Positions 45,819 through 56,130 are shown, counted from the first letter of the stretch. The stretch: 58,337 nt of DNA from Candidatus Cardinium hertigii (GCF_003788695.1 NZ_RARA01000024.1:82177-140513); one strand, 5' to 3'. Notes: generated by a model not told the origin, from the letters alone. Made by a program: numbers and translations.

Positions 45819-48044
45819 ATGTATTATATGCTTAAAAAGAGAAAATTGTCCCTTCTGTTTAGGATGTTTATCTATATTATCCTTATTATCTTTGTATTTC
45901 CGGCTATAGCTACTGCACATTTTGTAGAAAAAGAGACAGGATTTCCTCAAGTTGCGCATATAGTTAAATCGGTTCCCATAGGCAATCACCTGTCTCCTAT
46001 AGAGGTCCATATAGCTGCTGCCAAAGGCAATATAGTACATTTGCGCTCCTTAATTGCTAACGGAAAAAATGTACATCTAGTAGATAATAACAAAATTAGT
46101 GCCCTGCATATTGCCGCTTCTAAAGGCCATTTACACTGCGTACAAGAACTGATCAATGTAGGTGCTAAGGTAAATATGGTTGATAATCTGGGTAGAACTC
46201 CTTTGTATTTTGCTGCACAAAATGGACATACTGCTATTATTAGGGAGCTGATTGCGATTGGAGCTAGTGTGCATACGTCAAATTATCTAGGAAGATCACC
46301 CCTTCATGTAGCCTCAGAAGCTGGCCATACCAATTGTATACACTATTTGATTAGCAAAGGAGCGAATGTGCATAAACTTGATGAAGATAATGTTACACCA
46401 CTTCATTGTGCTGCTTTATCTGGTTCTCTTCCCTCTATGCAAGCATTAATTCAAGCAGGTGCAAAGGTTCAAGTCTTTACCAAAAAGGATAAGGTAACAC
46501 CCCTTCATATAGTAGCGCAAAGTGGTAAAGTTGAAAATCTAGGACTGCTAGTGCAGCATAATGCTGATATCAATGCTATTACGTCAAGTGGTATTTCTGC
46601 TTTGTATTTAGCAGCTCAATATGGACAGCTTGACATGCTACAGGCATTGTTAAACTATAAAGCAGATATCCATGCAATAGATGGACTCAATACACCCTTA
46701 CATGCTGCAGCTTTGAATGGTCATGTAGATTGTTTACAGCTATTACTACGAACTGGTGGAAATCCATGTGTGCGTAATAAGCACCAAAATACGCCTTTAC
46801 ATTTAGCGGCTCGTTATGGTAAATTGACTTGCCTGCAAACATTGATCGCAGCCAATCAAGAAGGCATACAAGCAATTGGTGAAAAACAACGCACACCACT
46901 GCACTGGGCAGCTCAATCAGGTCATTTTGCTTGCGTAGAGCAGCTTATTAAGGAAGGAAGTGCTATAAATGCACCGGATATCTATAAAAAGACGCCCTTA
47001 CATCTAAGCGCTTTCCATGGCCATCATCACTGTATAGCTATTCTTTTAAAGGCTGGTGCGGATGTGTATGCTACCACAGAAGAAGTATTTACACCGTTGC
47101 ATATGGCTGCCAAAGGCGGCCATATATTATGTTTACAATTACTGCTAGCAGCTGGGAGCAAGCCTTTTGCGGTTGATCGGTTTAAGAATACACCGCTGCA
47201 TTTCTCTATTGCATTGCAACATATAGATTGCAGTTTAGCACTTATAAAAGCAGGAGCAGTTGTAAATGTAGCCAATCACTGGGGCGTTATGCCTCTGCAT
47301 GTAGCTACAAAACAGGGTAATTTGGCTTGTTTACAAGAACTTATCAAGGCAAAATGTAAAGTTAATGCCGTAACCAAATCAGGTACTACTGCTATGCATA
47401 TGGCCGCAAAAAAAGGGTATACAGATTGTTTGAAAGAATTGATACAATCCGGGGGAAAGATTAGCGCTTGCAATAAAGCAAAAGAAACACCCCTGTATCT
47501 GGCAGCTGCTGGTGGCCATTTTGCCTGTATAGAAGCATTGATTGAAGCAGATCAACAGGGGAAAGCTATCACTAAAAAACGCATAATGGATAGTCCATCA
47601 ATTATTAATAAGGCTATGAAACATAAGCTAAAACTAAATATGGCCAATCAATTTCATATAACACCTTTGCATGCTGCTGTTCAAAATAGGCATTCGGATT
47701 GTGTCTTGTTGCTGATACGCCATGGCGCCAAGGTAAATACTAAAAACAATAGAGGAGAAACGCCATTACACGCTGCCGCTCAAAATGGATGTGATATTTG
47801 TATAAGGGCTATACTAACTGCAAAAGCAGAAATTAATGCGCTAGATCAGCATAAAAATACAGCACTGCACCTTGCTGCTCAAAATGGCCATATAAAAGCT
47901 GTAAGGGCACTTATAAGAGCAGGTGCTTCATTAACTATGCCCAATACGTTTAATAAAACAGCTGCGTATTTGGCTTTACAGAATGGCCACATAAAGTGCC
48001 ATCAAGAGCTGGAGCGCTTTCTTTTCAATAATCCTTCAAAATAA
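45819..48044 (+). CDS. Exported ankyrin-repeat protein, about 20 repeats
   Basis: A 741-residue protein with a signal peptide (about 1-33, LFRMFIYIILIIFVFPAIAT) and about 20 consecutive ankyrin repeats covering nearly all the rest (consensus TPLHxAAxxGHxxCxxxLIxxGAxVN). Cys at the GHxxC position recurs in most repeats, an unusual homogeneous feature. Ankyrin proteins mediate protein-protein contacts, and in intracellular Bacteroidota they are candidate effectors; the signal peptide implies Sec export first. Bracketed by palindromic elements; a reversed half-element begins right after its stop. Confidence 0.9.
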   Translation: MYYMLKKRKLSLLFRMFIYIILIIFVFPAIATAHFVEKETGFPQVAHIVKSVPIGNHLSPIEVHIAAAKGNIVHLRSLIANGKNVHLVDNNKISALHIAASKGHLHCVQELINVGAKVNMVDNLGRTPLYFAAQNGHTAIIRELIAIGASVHTSNYLGRSPLHVASEAGHTNCIHYLISKGANVHKLDEDNVTPLHCAALSGSLPSMQALIQAGAKVQVFTKKDKVTPLHIVAQSGKVENLGLLVQHNADINAITSSGISALYLAAQYGQLDMLQALLNYKADIHAIDGLNTPLHAAALNGHVDCLQLLLRTGGNPCVRNKHQNTPLHLAARYGKLTCLQTLIAANQEGIQAIGEKQRTPLHWAAQSGHFACVEQLIKEGSAINAPDIYKKTPLHLSAFHGHHHCIAILLKAGADVYATTEEVFTPLHMAAKGGHILCLQLLLAAGSKPFAVDRFKNTPLHFSIALQHIDCSLALIKAGAVVNVANHWGVMPLHVATKQGNLACLQELIKAKCKVNAVTKSGTTAMHMAAKKGYTDCLKELIQSGGKISACNKAKETPLYLAAAGGHFACIEALIEADQQGKAITKKRIMDSPSIINKAMKHKLKLNMANQFHITPLHAAVQNRHSDCVLLLIRHGAKVNTKNNRGETPLHAAAQNGCDICIRAILTAKAEINALDQHKNTALHLAAQNGHIKAVRALIRAGASLTMPNTFNKTAAYLALQNGHIKCHQELERFLFNNPSK

Positions 48045-48190
48045 TCCTTCTACTAGCTTTTAGACTGAAATTTTCTAATCACAGCTTTGTTCAAGGCGCG
48101 TTTTTTATAATCTTGCATTATTATGCTATTTCTAATTGGCCACACGATTGAACGGATACATACGTATAAGCCACACCGCTGAACGGATAC
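48045..48190 (-). repeat. Half palindromic element, reversed, abutting the ankyrin gene stop
   Basis: Begins CTTCTACTAGCTTTTAGACT a few bases after the stop, continues through CACAGCTTTGTTCAAGGCGC and GCATTATTATGCTATTTC, and ends with TGAACGGATAC at 48159; a second solo end follows at 48190. It has the same half-element structure as that after the ftsB-like gene. Confidence 0.8.
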
Positions 48191-48252
48191 GTTTTTTTGC
48201 TCAAGCAAAAAGTGAAAAAGAAGGATAGGGGAGTATAATACATAGATTCGGT

Positions 48253-49209
48253 CTACAAATTTGGTTGTATTCTTCCCATGGTACAAAATTTCTCGGTCCG
48301 TTCTTTTAGTAAAGTTTCTGTGGGCTTACTGGTTAAATTTCCTAGGTGCATTAGAATACTTTCTTTAACCAGCGCTGCGGCCGCTGGTAGATCTCTATGT
48401 GCGCCCCCTACTGGTTCCTTAATTAGCCCATCTACCAGACCAAAATTATACATATCATTAGCCGTTACTTGTAATACTTCCGCTGCTTGCTCCTTATAAT
48501 CGCGATTTTTCCAAAGAATAGAAGAACAAGATTCAGGAGAAATAACAGAATACCAGGTGTTTTCTAACATCAATACACGGTCACCTATTGCAATACCTAA
48601 AGCACCTCCTGATGCACCTTCACCAATAACAATTGATATAATAGGTACACTCAGTCCAAACATAGCTTGAATGATGCGGGCAATAGCTTCTGCTTGGCCA
48701 CGTTCCTCTGCTCCTAATCCTGGATAGGCACCAGGTGTATCTATAAAAGTAATAATAGCTTTATTAAATTTTTCTGCTAAATGCATAAGCCGAAGTGCTT
48801 TGCGATAACCTTCTGGATTTGGCATACCAAAATTGCGCATTTGCCGTTCTTTGGTGGTTCTACCCTTTTGATGACCAATCAACATCATCGTTTTTCCATT
48901 TATGGTACCAAATCCACCAACCATTGCTTTATCATCCCCTGCAAAGCGGTCTCCATGTAATGGTACAAAATCTTCTGTAATCTGTTGGATGTAGTCGAGT
49001 GTATAGGGTCTATCTGAATGGCGAGCCAACTGAACCCGTTGCCACCTGGTTAGATTTTGAAAGGTTCTATTTCTTAATTCTTGAATATCAGTAGACAACT
49101 TAGCTATTGAGGCCATTAACTCGGGTGCATTTTGCTGCTTAGCTGCTTTTTGCATGTTGGCAAGCTTTTCTTCAAGCTCAACAATAGGTTTTTCAAAATC
49201 TAATAGCAT
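48253..49209 (-). CDS. accA: Acetyl-CoA carboxylase carboxyltransferase, alpha subunit
   Basis: Transfers the carboxyl group to acetyl-CoA together with AccD, the first step of fatty-acid synthesis (318 aa, normal length). Core: RHSDRPYTLDYIQQITEDFV, LHGDRFAGDDKAMVGGFGTI, FIDTPGAYPGLGAEERGQAE and IGEGASGGALGIAIGDRVLM. The accD partner is not in the window. Confidence 0.97.
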   Translation of the reverse strand: MLLDFEKPIVELEEKLANMQKAAKQQNAPELMASIAKLSTDIQELRNRTFQNLTRWQRVQLARHSDRPYTLDYIQQITEDFVPLHGDRFAGDDKAMVGGFGTINGKTMMLIGHQKGRTTKERQMRNFGMPNPEGYRKALRLMHLAEKFNKAIITFIDTPGAYPGLGAEERGQAEAIARIIQAMFGLSVPIISIVIGEGASGGALGIAIGDRVLMLENTWYSVISPESCSSILWKNRDYKEQAAEVLQVTANDMYNFGLVDGLIKEPVGGAHRDLPAAAALVKESILMHLGNLTSKPTETLLKERTEKFCTMGRIQPNL

Positions 49210-49999
49210 ATAATACCATTTGCATTGTTTAAATTCTCATGGAAACAGCTGCTTTTTCACAACCATCTGTGCAAATTTTTTTAATTAATATGTTTCTGTG
49301 CCATTCAGCATACCTATTCTTTCGGTAATTGGATGATCCATCATATTTAACATTCCATTTATATACTACATGTATTATATACTATATAACTGGCTTAGTT
49401 TAAAACATAATTAAGATAAGTAAATCTATGAAATAATGTATCCGTTCAGTGGAGTGGCCTATGCGTATGCGTATCCGTATTCGTATCAATTAGAAATAGG
49501 TGCCCTTTCAGTCATGTGGCCTAAGCGTATTTGTTCACGTTCGTACCTAGCAAATAGTACTAATGCAAGATCATAAAAACGCGCCTTGAACAAAGCTGTG
49601 ATTAGAAAATTTCAGTCTGAAAGCTATTAGAAAATCAGCCTGTTTGAGCCCAAGGCTGCAGGCCTGGGCAAGTTCTGATTTTCAGCTTTCAGACTGAAAT
49701 TTTAACAGCTTTGTTCACCAGCGCTTGATTTTTTTTGGCTACTTTTTTTGATCAAGCAAAAAAAGTAGCTTTAAAAACAGTAATTTTTTAAAAAAAGAAG
49801 TAGTTTTTAAAAAAATGGATAAAATCATCAATTATTAATTATTAGTCATTTTCTGTAATCTATAAAATATGGCTGCCACGCAGGTGAACAGATTGATTGA
49901 AAAGTGCTGCTATAAACCATATTATACCCCACTATCTAACTTTTTTCATAAATTAGCGCTTAGAATAGTTTCCTTCCACCCCTATATACGCATGCATAG
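49210..49999. other. Gene-free interval before ileS, with one palindromic element
   Basis: Divergent region between accA and ileS. It contains AT-rich DNA (49210-49437), one element with a doubled left end (49438-49894), and about 105 bp of leader before ileS that may hold its promoter. No T-box-like structure was recognised, as expected for Bacteroidota. Confidence 0.7.
49438..49894 (+). repeat. Palindromic element, complete copy with doubled left end
   Basis: Two left ends (GTATCCGTTCAGTGGAGTGG at 49438 and CCCTTTCAGTCATGTGGCC near 49503), a hairpin with short loop CTGCAGGCCTGGGCAAG, ACAGCTTTGTTCACCAGCGC, the GCTACTTTTTTT hairpin, and a degenerate right end GTGAACAGATTG. Confidence 0.82.
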
Positions 50000-52900
50000 A
50001 TGAAAAAGTATACCACGCAAATGCAATTAAACTTTGCACAAATTTCAAAAGATATAAACGATTTTTGGGAGGAAAACAAAATATTTGAACGCTCTATGCA
50101 ACAACGCAAAAAAAATGAACCTTTCGTTTTTTTTGAGGGACCTCCTTCTGCCAATGGTGCACCAGGTGTACATCATATCTTATCTATGACGGTTAAAGAT
50201 CTTTTTACCAGATATAAAACTATGCAAGGCTTTTATGTAGAGCGTAAAAGCGGCTGGGATACCCATGGTTTACCGGTAGAGCTTCAGGTTGAAAAACAAT
50301 TGGGCATTACAAAGGAAGATATTGGTAAAAAAATTAGCATTATTGATTACAATCAGCAATGCCGAAAAACCGTTATGGCCTATACAAGCCAGTGGGAAGC
50401 CCTTAATAGGGAACTGGGTTACTGGAAAGATAACCAAGCGCCTTACATTACCTATGAACGTAATTATTTGGAGAGTGTTTGGTATCTGATAAAAGCACTT
50501 TATAACAAAGGTTTATTATATAAAGGTCACTCCATACAGCCTTATTCACCTGCTGCTGGAACGGGGCTCAGTTCCCATGAATTAAACCAACCAGGCGCTT
50601 ATAAAGAGATCAATGATATGGCCCTTGTTGCACAGTTTAAACGAAGCGATAAAGAGAACGAATATTTTTTAGCATGGACTACTACTCCATGGACGCTTCC
50701 GGCTAATAGTGCCTTAGCTGTAGGTGCTGCCATTAATTATGTTAAAATAGCTACCATCAATCCCTATACACAGCTTCCTATTCAGGTGATTTTGGCTGAA
50801 GATGCGATAGAACGTTTTTTTACAGGAGCACAAAATAGTAAGGATAGCTACCAGCTGTCTCATCAGGCCCATACTACTGCTACTGCTACTACTACGGCTA
50901 CGGCTTTGCCTTGGGAGATTGTGGCGCACTATAGCGGAACAGATTTAATAGGTTTGCGATATGAACAGCTTTTGCCTTATGTATCACCACAAGGAGATGC
51001 TTTTAAAGTAATAGCGGCTGATTTTGTAAGCACTACAGAAGGTACTGGAATCGTGCACATTGCACCTACTTTTGGTGCAGACGATTACCGAATAGCCCAA
51101 AAAGAAAATATTGCCTCTATTACGGTAACCCATCCAACTGGCCAAGTAGTACCCATTGTAGACAAACAAGGCCGTTTTGTGCCAGAAATTTCTGATTTTG
51201 CTGGACGCTATGTAAAGGTAGCGTATGAAAAAAATGCCCATTTGCCTTCTGTAGATTGGCTAATTGCTGATAAACTAAAGCAAGAAAATAAAGCGTTTCA
51301 GGTAGCACCGTACACCCACAGTTATCCCCACTGTTGGCGTACCCATAAACCGATTCTCTACTATCCATTGGACGCTTGGTTTATTAAAACTACGGCCTAC
51401 AAAGAACTATTGGTTACTGTAAACAACTCCATTCAATGGAAACCCGCTACTGTGGGGAAAGGCCGATTTGGTAATTGGTTAGAAAATCTGGTAGACTGGA
51501 ACATAAGCCGTGACCGCTATTGGGGTATTCCGCTTCCTATTTGGCGCACAGCTGATCAAACAGAAGAAAAATGTATCAGTTCCCTAGCTGAACTTAGATT
51601 TGAAGTGGATCAAGCCGTATTAGCAGGCTATATGCAAAGTGCGTTACCTGAAGCTATAGATTTGCATCGTCCTTATGTAGACGATATCATACTAGTCAGT
51701 AGCAATGGATTACCTATGTATCGCGAAACAGCTGTTATAGATGTATGGTTTGATTCTGGTGCTATGCCCTGTGCCCAATGGCATTATCCATTTGAAAACC
51801 AAGAAATATTTGAAAAAAACTTTCCTGCTGATTTTATTGCAGAAGGGGTGGACCAAACGAGAGGATGGTTTTTTACCTTGCATGTTATTGCGGTCTTGCT
51901 TTTTGAAACGGCTGCTTTTAAGCAAGTAGTGGCTATGGGATTGGTTTTGGATAAGGATGGCAATAAAATGTCTAAAAGCATCGGTAATACGCTTGACCCA
52001 ATGAAGTTATTGACAAAATATGGTCCAGATGCGCTACGTTGGTATATGATCAGTAATAGCCATCCATGGGAAAATTTAAAATTTGATGTGGGAGGCGTAG
52101 AGGAAGTAATACGTAAATTTTTTATTACCCTAAACCATATCTATAATTTTTTTGCCCTTTATGCCAATATAGACCATTTCTACTTTCAAGCAGTACCACT
52201 GACCGATATGCATACAAGTGATAGATGGATTATTTCCCGCTGCAATTCATTGATTAAAACGGTAACAAAAGCCTATGATAGCTATGAACCTACCTTAGCG
52301 GCTAGAGCCATTCAAGATTTTGTAATAGATGATTTGAGCAACTGGTATGTACGCTTAAATAGAAAAAGATTTTGGAAAAATAGTCAAGATCAAGATAAAG
52401 AGGCTGCTTACCAGACCTTATATAATTGCCTACTGACCATTGCAAAACTTATAGCTCCAGTAGCTCCTTTTTATGCCGACTATCTTTACCAAGGATTGAA
52501 TCAGGTTACTGGAAAAGAAAACCATGATTCTGTACATTTATCAGATTTTCCAGTAGGAGTAGGAGTAGGATCGGAGCAGGTGGTAGATCTCACATTGGAA
52601 ACAGAGATGCTTCAAGTACAAACCATTGTTTCGTTAGCCCATGCCTTACGCAAGAAATATAAAATTAAGGTACGTCAACCTTTGCCTAGCATAAGCATTT
52701 TAGCAACGTCTCTGCTTAGGACAACAGACCTACCTAATGTAGAAGAGCTCATTAAAAATGAGCTTAATGTAAAGCAAATCTACTATTTAGATAATACGCA
52801 TCAACTTATCCAGAAGAAAGTAAGACCCAACTTTTCCCTTTTAGGAAAACGATATGGTAGTAAAATGAAGCTACTGCATGAGGCTATACTAGCCTTAACA

Positions 52901-53377
52901 GCAGCTGACATTTGTGCGTTAGAAAGGGGCGAAACCCATCTATTATGGCTAGAAGATGAAAAAATACCCCTTACCCTAGCGGATGTATCCATTGTTACAG
53001 AAGATATGCCAGGCTGGTGTGTAGCTACAGAAGGAGCGCTTACCATTGCACTAGATATTACTCTAAATGAGGCATTACAAGAAGAGGGGATGGCACGGGA
53101 AATTGTCCACCGTATTCAACAGTTGCGCAAAGAGTTGAACTTTAAGGTTGAAGATAAGATTATAATTGATATTCAAAAAGAGCAACAAATTTACCAAGCT
53201 ATTACCCAATATATGGATTATATTTGTACGGAAACACAAGCCATTTCATTGAATTTTGTGATGTATCCTACAGAAACAGAAACAGAAACAGAAACAGAAA
53301 CAGAAACAAAAACAGAAGGCTCCATAATGCATATAGAAGGCATACAGGTAATGGTTTGGCTTACCAAAATGCCATGA
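50000..53377 (+). CDS. ileS: Isoleucyl-tRNA synthetase
   Basis: Class Ia synthetase (1125 aa) charging and editing tRNA-Ile. The HIGH-type region is EGPPSANGAPGVHHILSM; the CP1 editing domain follows with AWTTTPWTLPANSALAVG; KMSKS is in DKDGNKMSKSIGN; the anticodon-binding domain includes DDLSNWYVRLNRKRFWK. The length and organisation match the Bacteroidota/eukaryote-like type. Two low-complexity inserts are odd: a Thr/Ala stretch near residues 293-302 (ACT/GCT repeats at about 50875-50905) and a Thr-Glu run near the C-terminus (ACAGAA repeats at about 53270-53310). Confidence 0.97.
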   Translation: MKKYTTQMQLNFAQISKDINDFWEENKIFERSMQQRKKNEPFVFFEGPPSANGAPGVHHILSMTVKDLFTRYKTMQGFYVERKSGWDTHGLPVELQVEKQLGITKEDIGKKISIIDYNQQCRKTVMAYTSQWEALNRELGYWKDNQAPYITYERNYLESVWYLIKALYNKGLLYKGHSIQPYSPAAGTGLSSHELNQPGAYKEINDMALVAQFKRSDKENEYFLAWTTTPWTLPANSALAVGAAINYVKIATINPYTQLPIQVILAEDAIERFFTGAQNSKDSYQLSHQAHTTATATTTATALPWEIVAHYSGTDLIGLRYEQLLPYVSPQGDAFKVIAADFVSTTEGTGIVHIAPTFGADDYRIAQKENIASITVTHPTGQVVPIVDKQGRFVPEISDFAGRYVKVAYEKNAHLPSVDWLIADKLKQENKAFQVAPYTHSYPHCWRTHKPILYYPLDAWFIKTTAYKELLVTVNNSIQWKPATVGKGRFGNWLENLVDWNISRDRYWGIPLPIWRTADQTEEKCISSLAELRFEVDQAVLAGYMQSALPEAIDLHRPYVDDIILVSSNGLPMYRETAVIDVWFDSGAMPCAQWHYPFENQEIFEKNFPADFIAEGVDQTRGWFFTLHVIAVLLFETAAFKQVVAMGLVLDKDGNKMSKSIGNTLDPMKLLTKYGPDALRWYMISNSHPWENLKFDVGGVEEVIRKFFITLNHIYNFFALYANIDHFYFQAVPLTDMHTSDRWIISRCNSLIKTVTKAYDSYEPTLAARAIQDFVIDDLSNWYVRLNRKRFWKNSQDQDKEAAYQTLYNCLLTIAKLIAPVAPFYADYLYQGLNQVTGKENHDSVHLSDFPVGVGVGSEQVVDLTLETEMLQVQTIVSLAHALRKKYKIKVRQPLPSISILATSLLRTTDLPNVEELIKNELNVKQIYYLDNTHQLIQKKVRPNFSLLGKRYGSKMKLLHEAILALTAADICALERGETHLLWLEDEKIPLTLADVSIVTEDMPGWCVATEGALTIALDITLNEALQEEGMAREIVHRIQQLRKELNFKVEDKIIIDIQKEQQIYQAITQYMDYICTETQAISLNFVMYPTETETETETETETKTEGSIMHIEGIQVMVWLTKMP
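53270..53312 (+). repeat. In-frame hexanucleotide microsatellite in ileS
   Basis: About seven tandem ACAGAA units (one with ACAAAA) encode alternating Thr-Glu close to the IleRS C-terminus. The six-base unit keeps the frame on expansion or contraction. Confidence 0.85.
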
Positions 53378-53460
53378 TATAAACGCAAGCTTTACTTGCT
53401 TTAGATGCATCCATTCAGCAGTACATTACGTAGGCAAAAAATCTAATACTGTTATACGAA

Positions 53461-56130
53461 ATGACCACGAATAAATTTATTTACCGCTTTGGAAGGGGAT
53501 GGCCTACGGAAGGAAATGCCCATATGCCACATCTACTTGGAGATAAGGGCGCTAACCTTGCGGAGATGTCAAAACTTGGGTTACCCATACCTCCTGGTTT
53601 TACGATAGCCACTGTTGTATGGGAACATTATTATAAGAACGACAATCATTTTGCTACTGCCTTTGAAGAAATGTTAGCTGATGCCATTCAATCTTTGGAG
53701 CAGGTTACGGGTAAAATTTTCGGCTCTACCTATGATCCTTTATTATTATCTGTAAGATCTGGTGCAAGTATTTCTATGCCCGGTATGATGGATACCCTCC
53801 TCAATATAGGTATGAATGGGGAAATTGCTCAGGGCTTAGCTAATAAGACGGATAATCCTAAATTTGCCTATGATAGTTATAGACGATTTCTCCAAATGTA
53901 TGGATCAATAGTCCTGGGAGTGTCCAATGAAATCTTTGATACGATCTATACAAGGTATAAAATAGACCATCTTATTACGCAAGATCCCGAAATTACTGCT
54001 ACGATTTTACAAAAAATTATAGTTGCTTTTCAAGATGCCATACGCAAACATACCGGAAAAGAGGTTGAATCAGATCCCTATCAGCAATTAAAAAATGGCA
54101 TAAAAGCTATTTTAAAATCTTGGATGTCTCCACGTGCCGTATTATATCGTAAAATACATACTATCACCAATAGTAGTGGCACGGCGATAAATGTTCAAGC
54201 TATGGTATTTGGAAATAAAGGCAATACCTCTGCAACAGGCGTTGTTTTTACTAGAAATCCCTCAAATGGAGAAAAAAAAATTTTTGGCGAATGCTTAATA
54301 CATGCGCAAGGAGAGGATATTGTTTCTGGAATACGTACGCCATCTCCTATTGGAACGCTACCAAATGGAAATAGATGTGCTATGTATATCCAAATGCCCG
54401 AAGCATATAATGAGCTTATGGCACACTGTCATACATTAGAGGCACATTATAGAGATATGCAGGATGTTGAATTTACTATAGAAGAAGGTAAGGTATATAT
54501 ATTACAAACCCGAAAAGGCAAAAGAACGGCAGCGGCAGCTGTGCAGATTGCGGTTGATATGGTAACAGAAGGCATGATAACTAGGCAAGAAGCCTTAATG
54601 CGCATTGACCCTGCATCTTTGCATCAATTATTACATACGGTAATTGATTATACGGATCATCCAGAGATTATAGCTAGAGGGCTTCCCGCTTCACCGGGTG
54701 CATCTACGGGTATAGTCATGTTTTCTCCTTACGATGCTGAAAAGCATGCTTGCGATCATAAAGTTATATTGGTTAGAAATGTAACCAGTCCTGAAGATAT
54801 AAAAGGTATGCAGGTATCAGTAGGACTTCTTACGGCAAAGGGAGGGATGACCTCTCATGCAGCGGTGATAGCCAGAGGCATAGGAAAACCGTGCATATGT
54901 GGCGTTGAAGGATTATTTATTGATGAAAAACAACATTTTTTTACTATCCCTTCGGGTCATACTATAAAGCAGGGTGATAAGATAACCATAGATGGAACAA
55001 CTGGTACCATTATAAAGGGTAAGGTTACATTAATAGCGCCTACCTTTTCTAAAGCATTTCATACGCTCCTTGAATGGGCAGATTGTGAACGGGATATGGA
55101 TATAAGGTCAAATGCAGAAACCGTAAGGGATACCGTAACCGCATTAAAGTTTGGTGCAAAAGGCATTGGCTTATGTCGTACCGAACATATGTTCTTCGAG
55201 GAGGAACGCATTTGGTTAGTTAGAGAGTTGATTCTTACAAAAGATGCAACAAAACGTACAAAAGTATTGCAACATTTACAAGTTTTACAGACTGAAGATT
55301 TTAAAAATTTATTCCAAATTTTAAAGGGAAAGCCTATCAATATTAGATTACTGGATCCCCCTTTACATGAATTTTTACCCACTGAAACAAAAGAACAGCA
55401 ACGCATGGCAGCAAAGCTCCAAATTTCCCAATCTTCCGTTGTTCGACGCCTCCATGCCTTACATGAAATGAATCCTATGCTTGGACATAGGGGATGTCGG
55501 TTAGGTATATCCTATCCAGAAATTTATGTTATGCAAATGGAAGCCATTTTATGCGCAATGCATAAGGTGCAGGTAACAAAAAAAATAGAAAGTAAAGTAG
55601 AGCTTATGATTCCATTTACTTGCGAAGTAAAGGAACTGCAAAAAATAAAATCTTATATAGATCAAACCATTGCTAAAATGGAGACTTTATTGTCCCAGCG
55701 ATTTAATATACAAGTAGGTACTATGATTGAATTACCACGGGCGGCACTAACTGCAGCCGAGATTGCGCCCATAGTAGCATTTTTTAGTTTTGGTACCAAT
55801 GATTTAACGCAAACTACTTTTGGTATTTCTAGGGATGATATGGGAAATTTTTTACCTAACTATATAGCACAAAAAATATTTACATGCGATCCATTTACAC
55901 AAATAGATGAGGCAGGAGTAGGAGAACTCATTAAAATAGCTATTAATCAGGGGAAAACAGCAAATCCCCAATTACGCTTAAGTGTATGTGGAGAACATGC
56001 CGCCAATGCTGCCTCAATTGATTTCTTTCAAAAAGTGGGCATCCACTATCTTTCCTGTTCACCCTATAACGTTCCTATTGCAAGGGTAGCAGCCGCCCAA
56101 AGCAAAATTAAATTTTCAGCCCTTACATAG
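53461..56130 (+). CDS. ppdK: Pyruvate, phosphate dikinase
   Basis: Interconverts pyruvate, ATP and phosphate with PEP, AMP and pyrophosphate (889 aa, normal length). The N-terminal ATP-grasp domain starts FGRGWPTEGNAHMPHLLGDK; the phosphohistidine is His466 in GGMTSHAAVIARG; the PEP-binding domain has MLGHRGCRLGISYPEIYVMQ, FFSFGTNDLTQTTFG and the catalytic Cys866 in LSCSPYNVPIARVAAAQ. It can run towards ATP from PEP and pyrophosphate, useful in an energy-limited symbiont. Confidence 0.97.
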   Translation: MTTNKFIYRFGRGWPTEGNAHMPHLLGDKGANLAEMSKLGLPIPPGFTIATVVWEHYYKNDNHFATAFEEMLADAIQSLEQVTGKIFGSTYDPLLLSVRSGASISMPGMMDTLLNIGMNGEIAQGLANKTDNPKFAYDSYRRFLQMYGSIVLGVSNEIFDTIYTRYKIDHLITQDPEITATILQKIIVAFQDAIRKHTGKEVESDPYQQLKNGIKAILKSWMSPRAVLYRKIHTITNSSGTAINVQAMVFGNKGNTSATGVVFTRNPSNGEKKIFGECLIHAQGEDIVSGIRTPSPIGTLPNGNRCAMYIQMPEAYNELMAHCHTLEAHYRDMQDVEFTIEEGKVYILQTRKGKRTAAAAVQIAVDMVTEGMITRQEALMRIDPASLHQLLHTVIDYTDHPEIIARGLPASPGASTGIVMFSPYDAEKHACDHKVILVRNVTSPEDIKGMQVSVGLLTAKGGMTSHAAVIARGIGKPCICGVEGLFIDEKQHFFTIPSGHTIKQGDKITIDGTTGTIIKGKVTLIAPTFSKAFHTLLEWADCERDMDIRSNAETVRDTVTALKFGAKGIGLCRTEHMFFEEERIWLVRELILTKDATKRTKVLQHLQVLQTEDFKNLFQILKGKPINIRLLDPPLHEFLPTETKEQQRMAAKLQISQSSVVRRLHALHEMNPMLGHRGCRLGISYPEIYVMQMEAILCAMHKVQVTKKIESKVELMIPFTCEVKELQKIKSYIDQTIAKMETLLSQRFNIQVGTMIELPRAALTAAEIAPIVAFFSFGTNDLTQTTFGISRDDMGNFLPNYIAQKIFTCDPFTQIDEAGVGELIKIAINQGKTANPQLRLSVCGEHAANAASIDFFQKVGIHYLSCSPYNVPIARVAAAQSKIKFSALT

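Noticed and set aside
8242..49894. CRISPR array
   Set aside because: The repeats are hundreds of bases long, dispersed and palindromic, without regular short repeats and spacers, and no cas genes are present.
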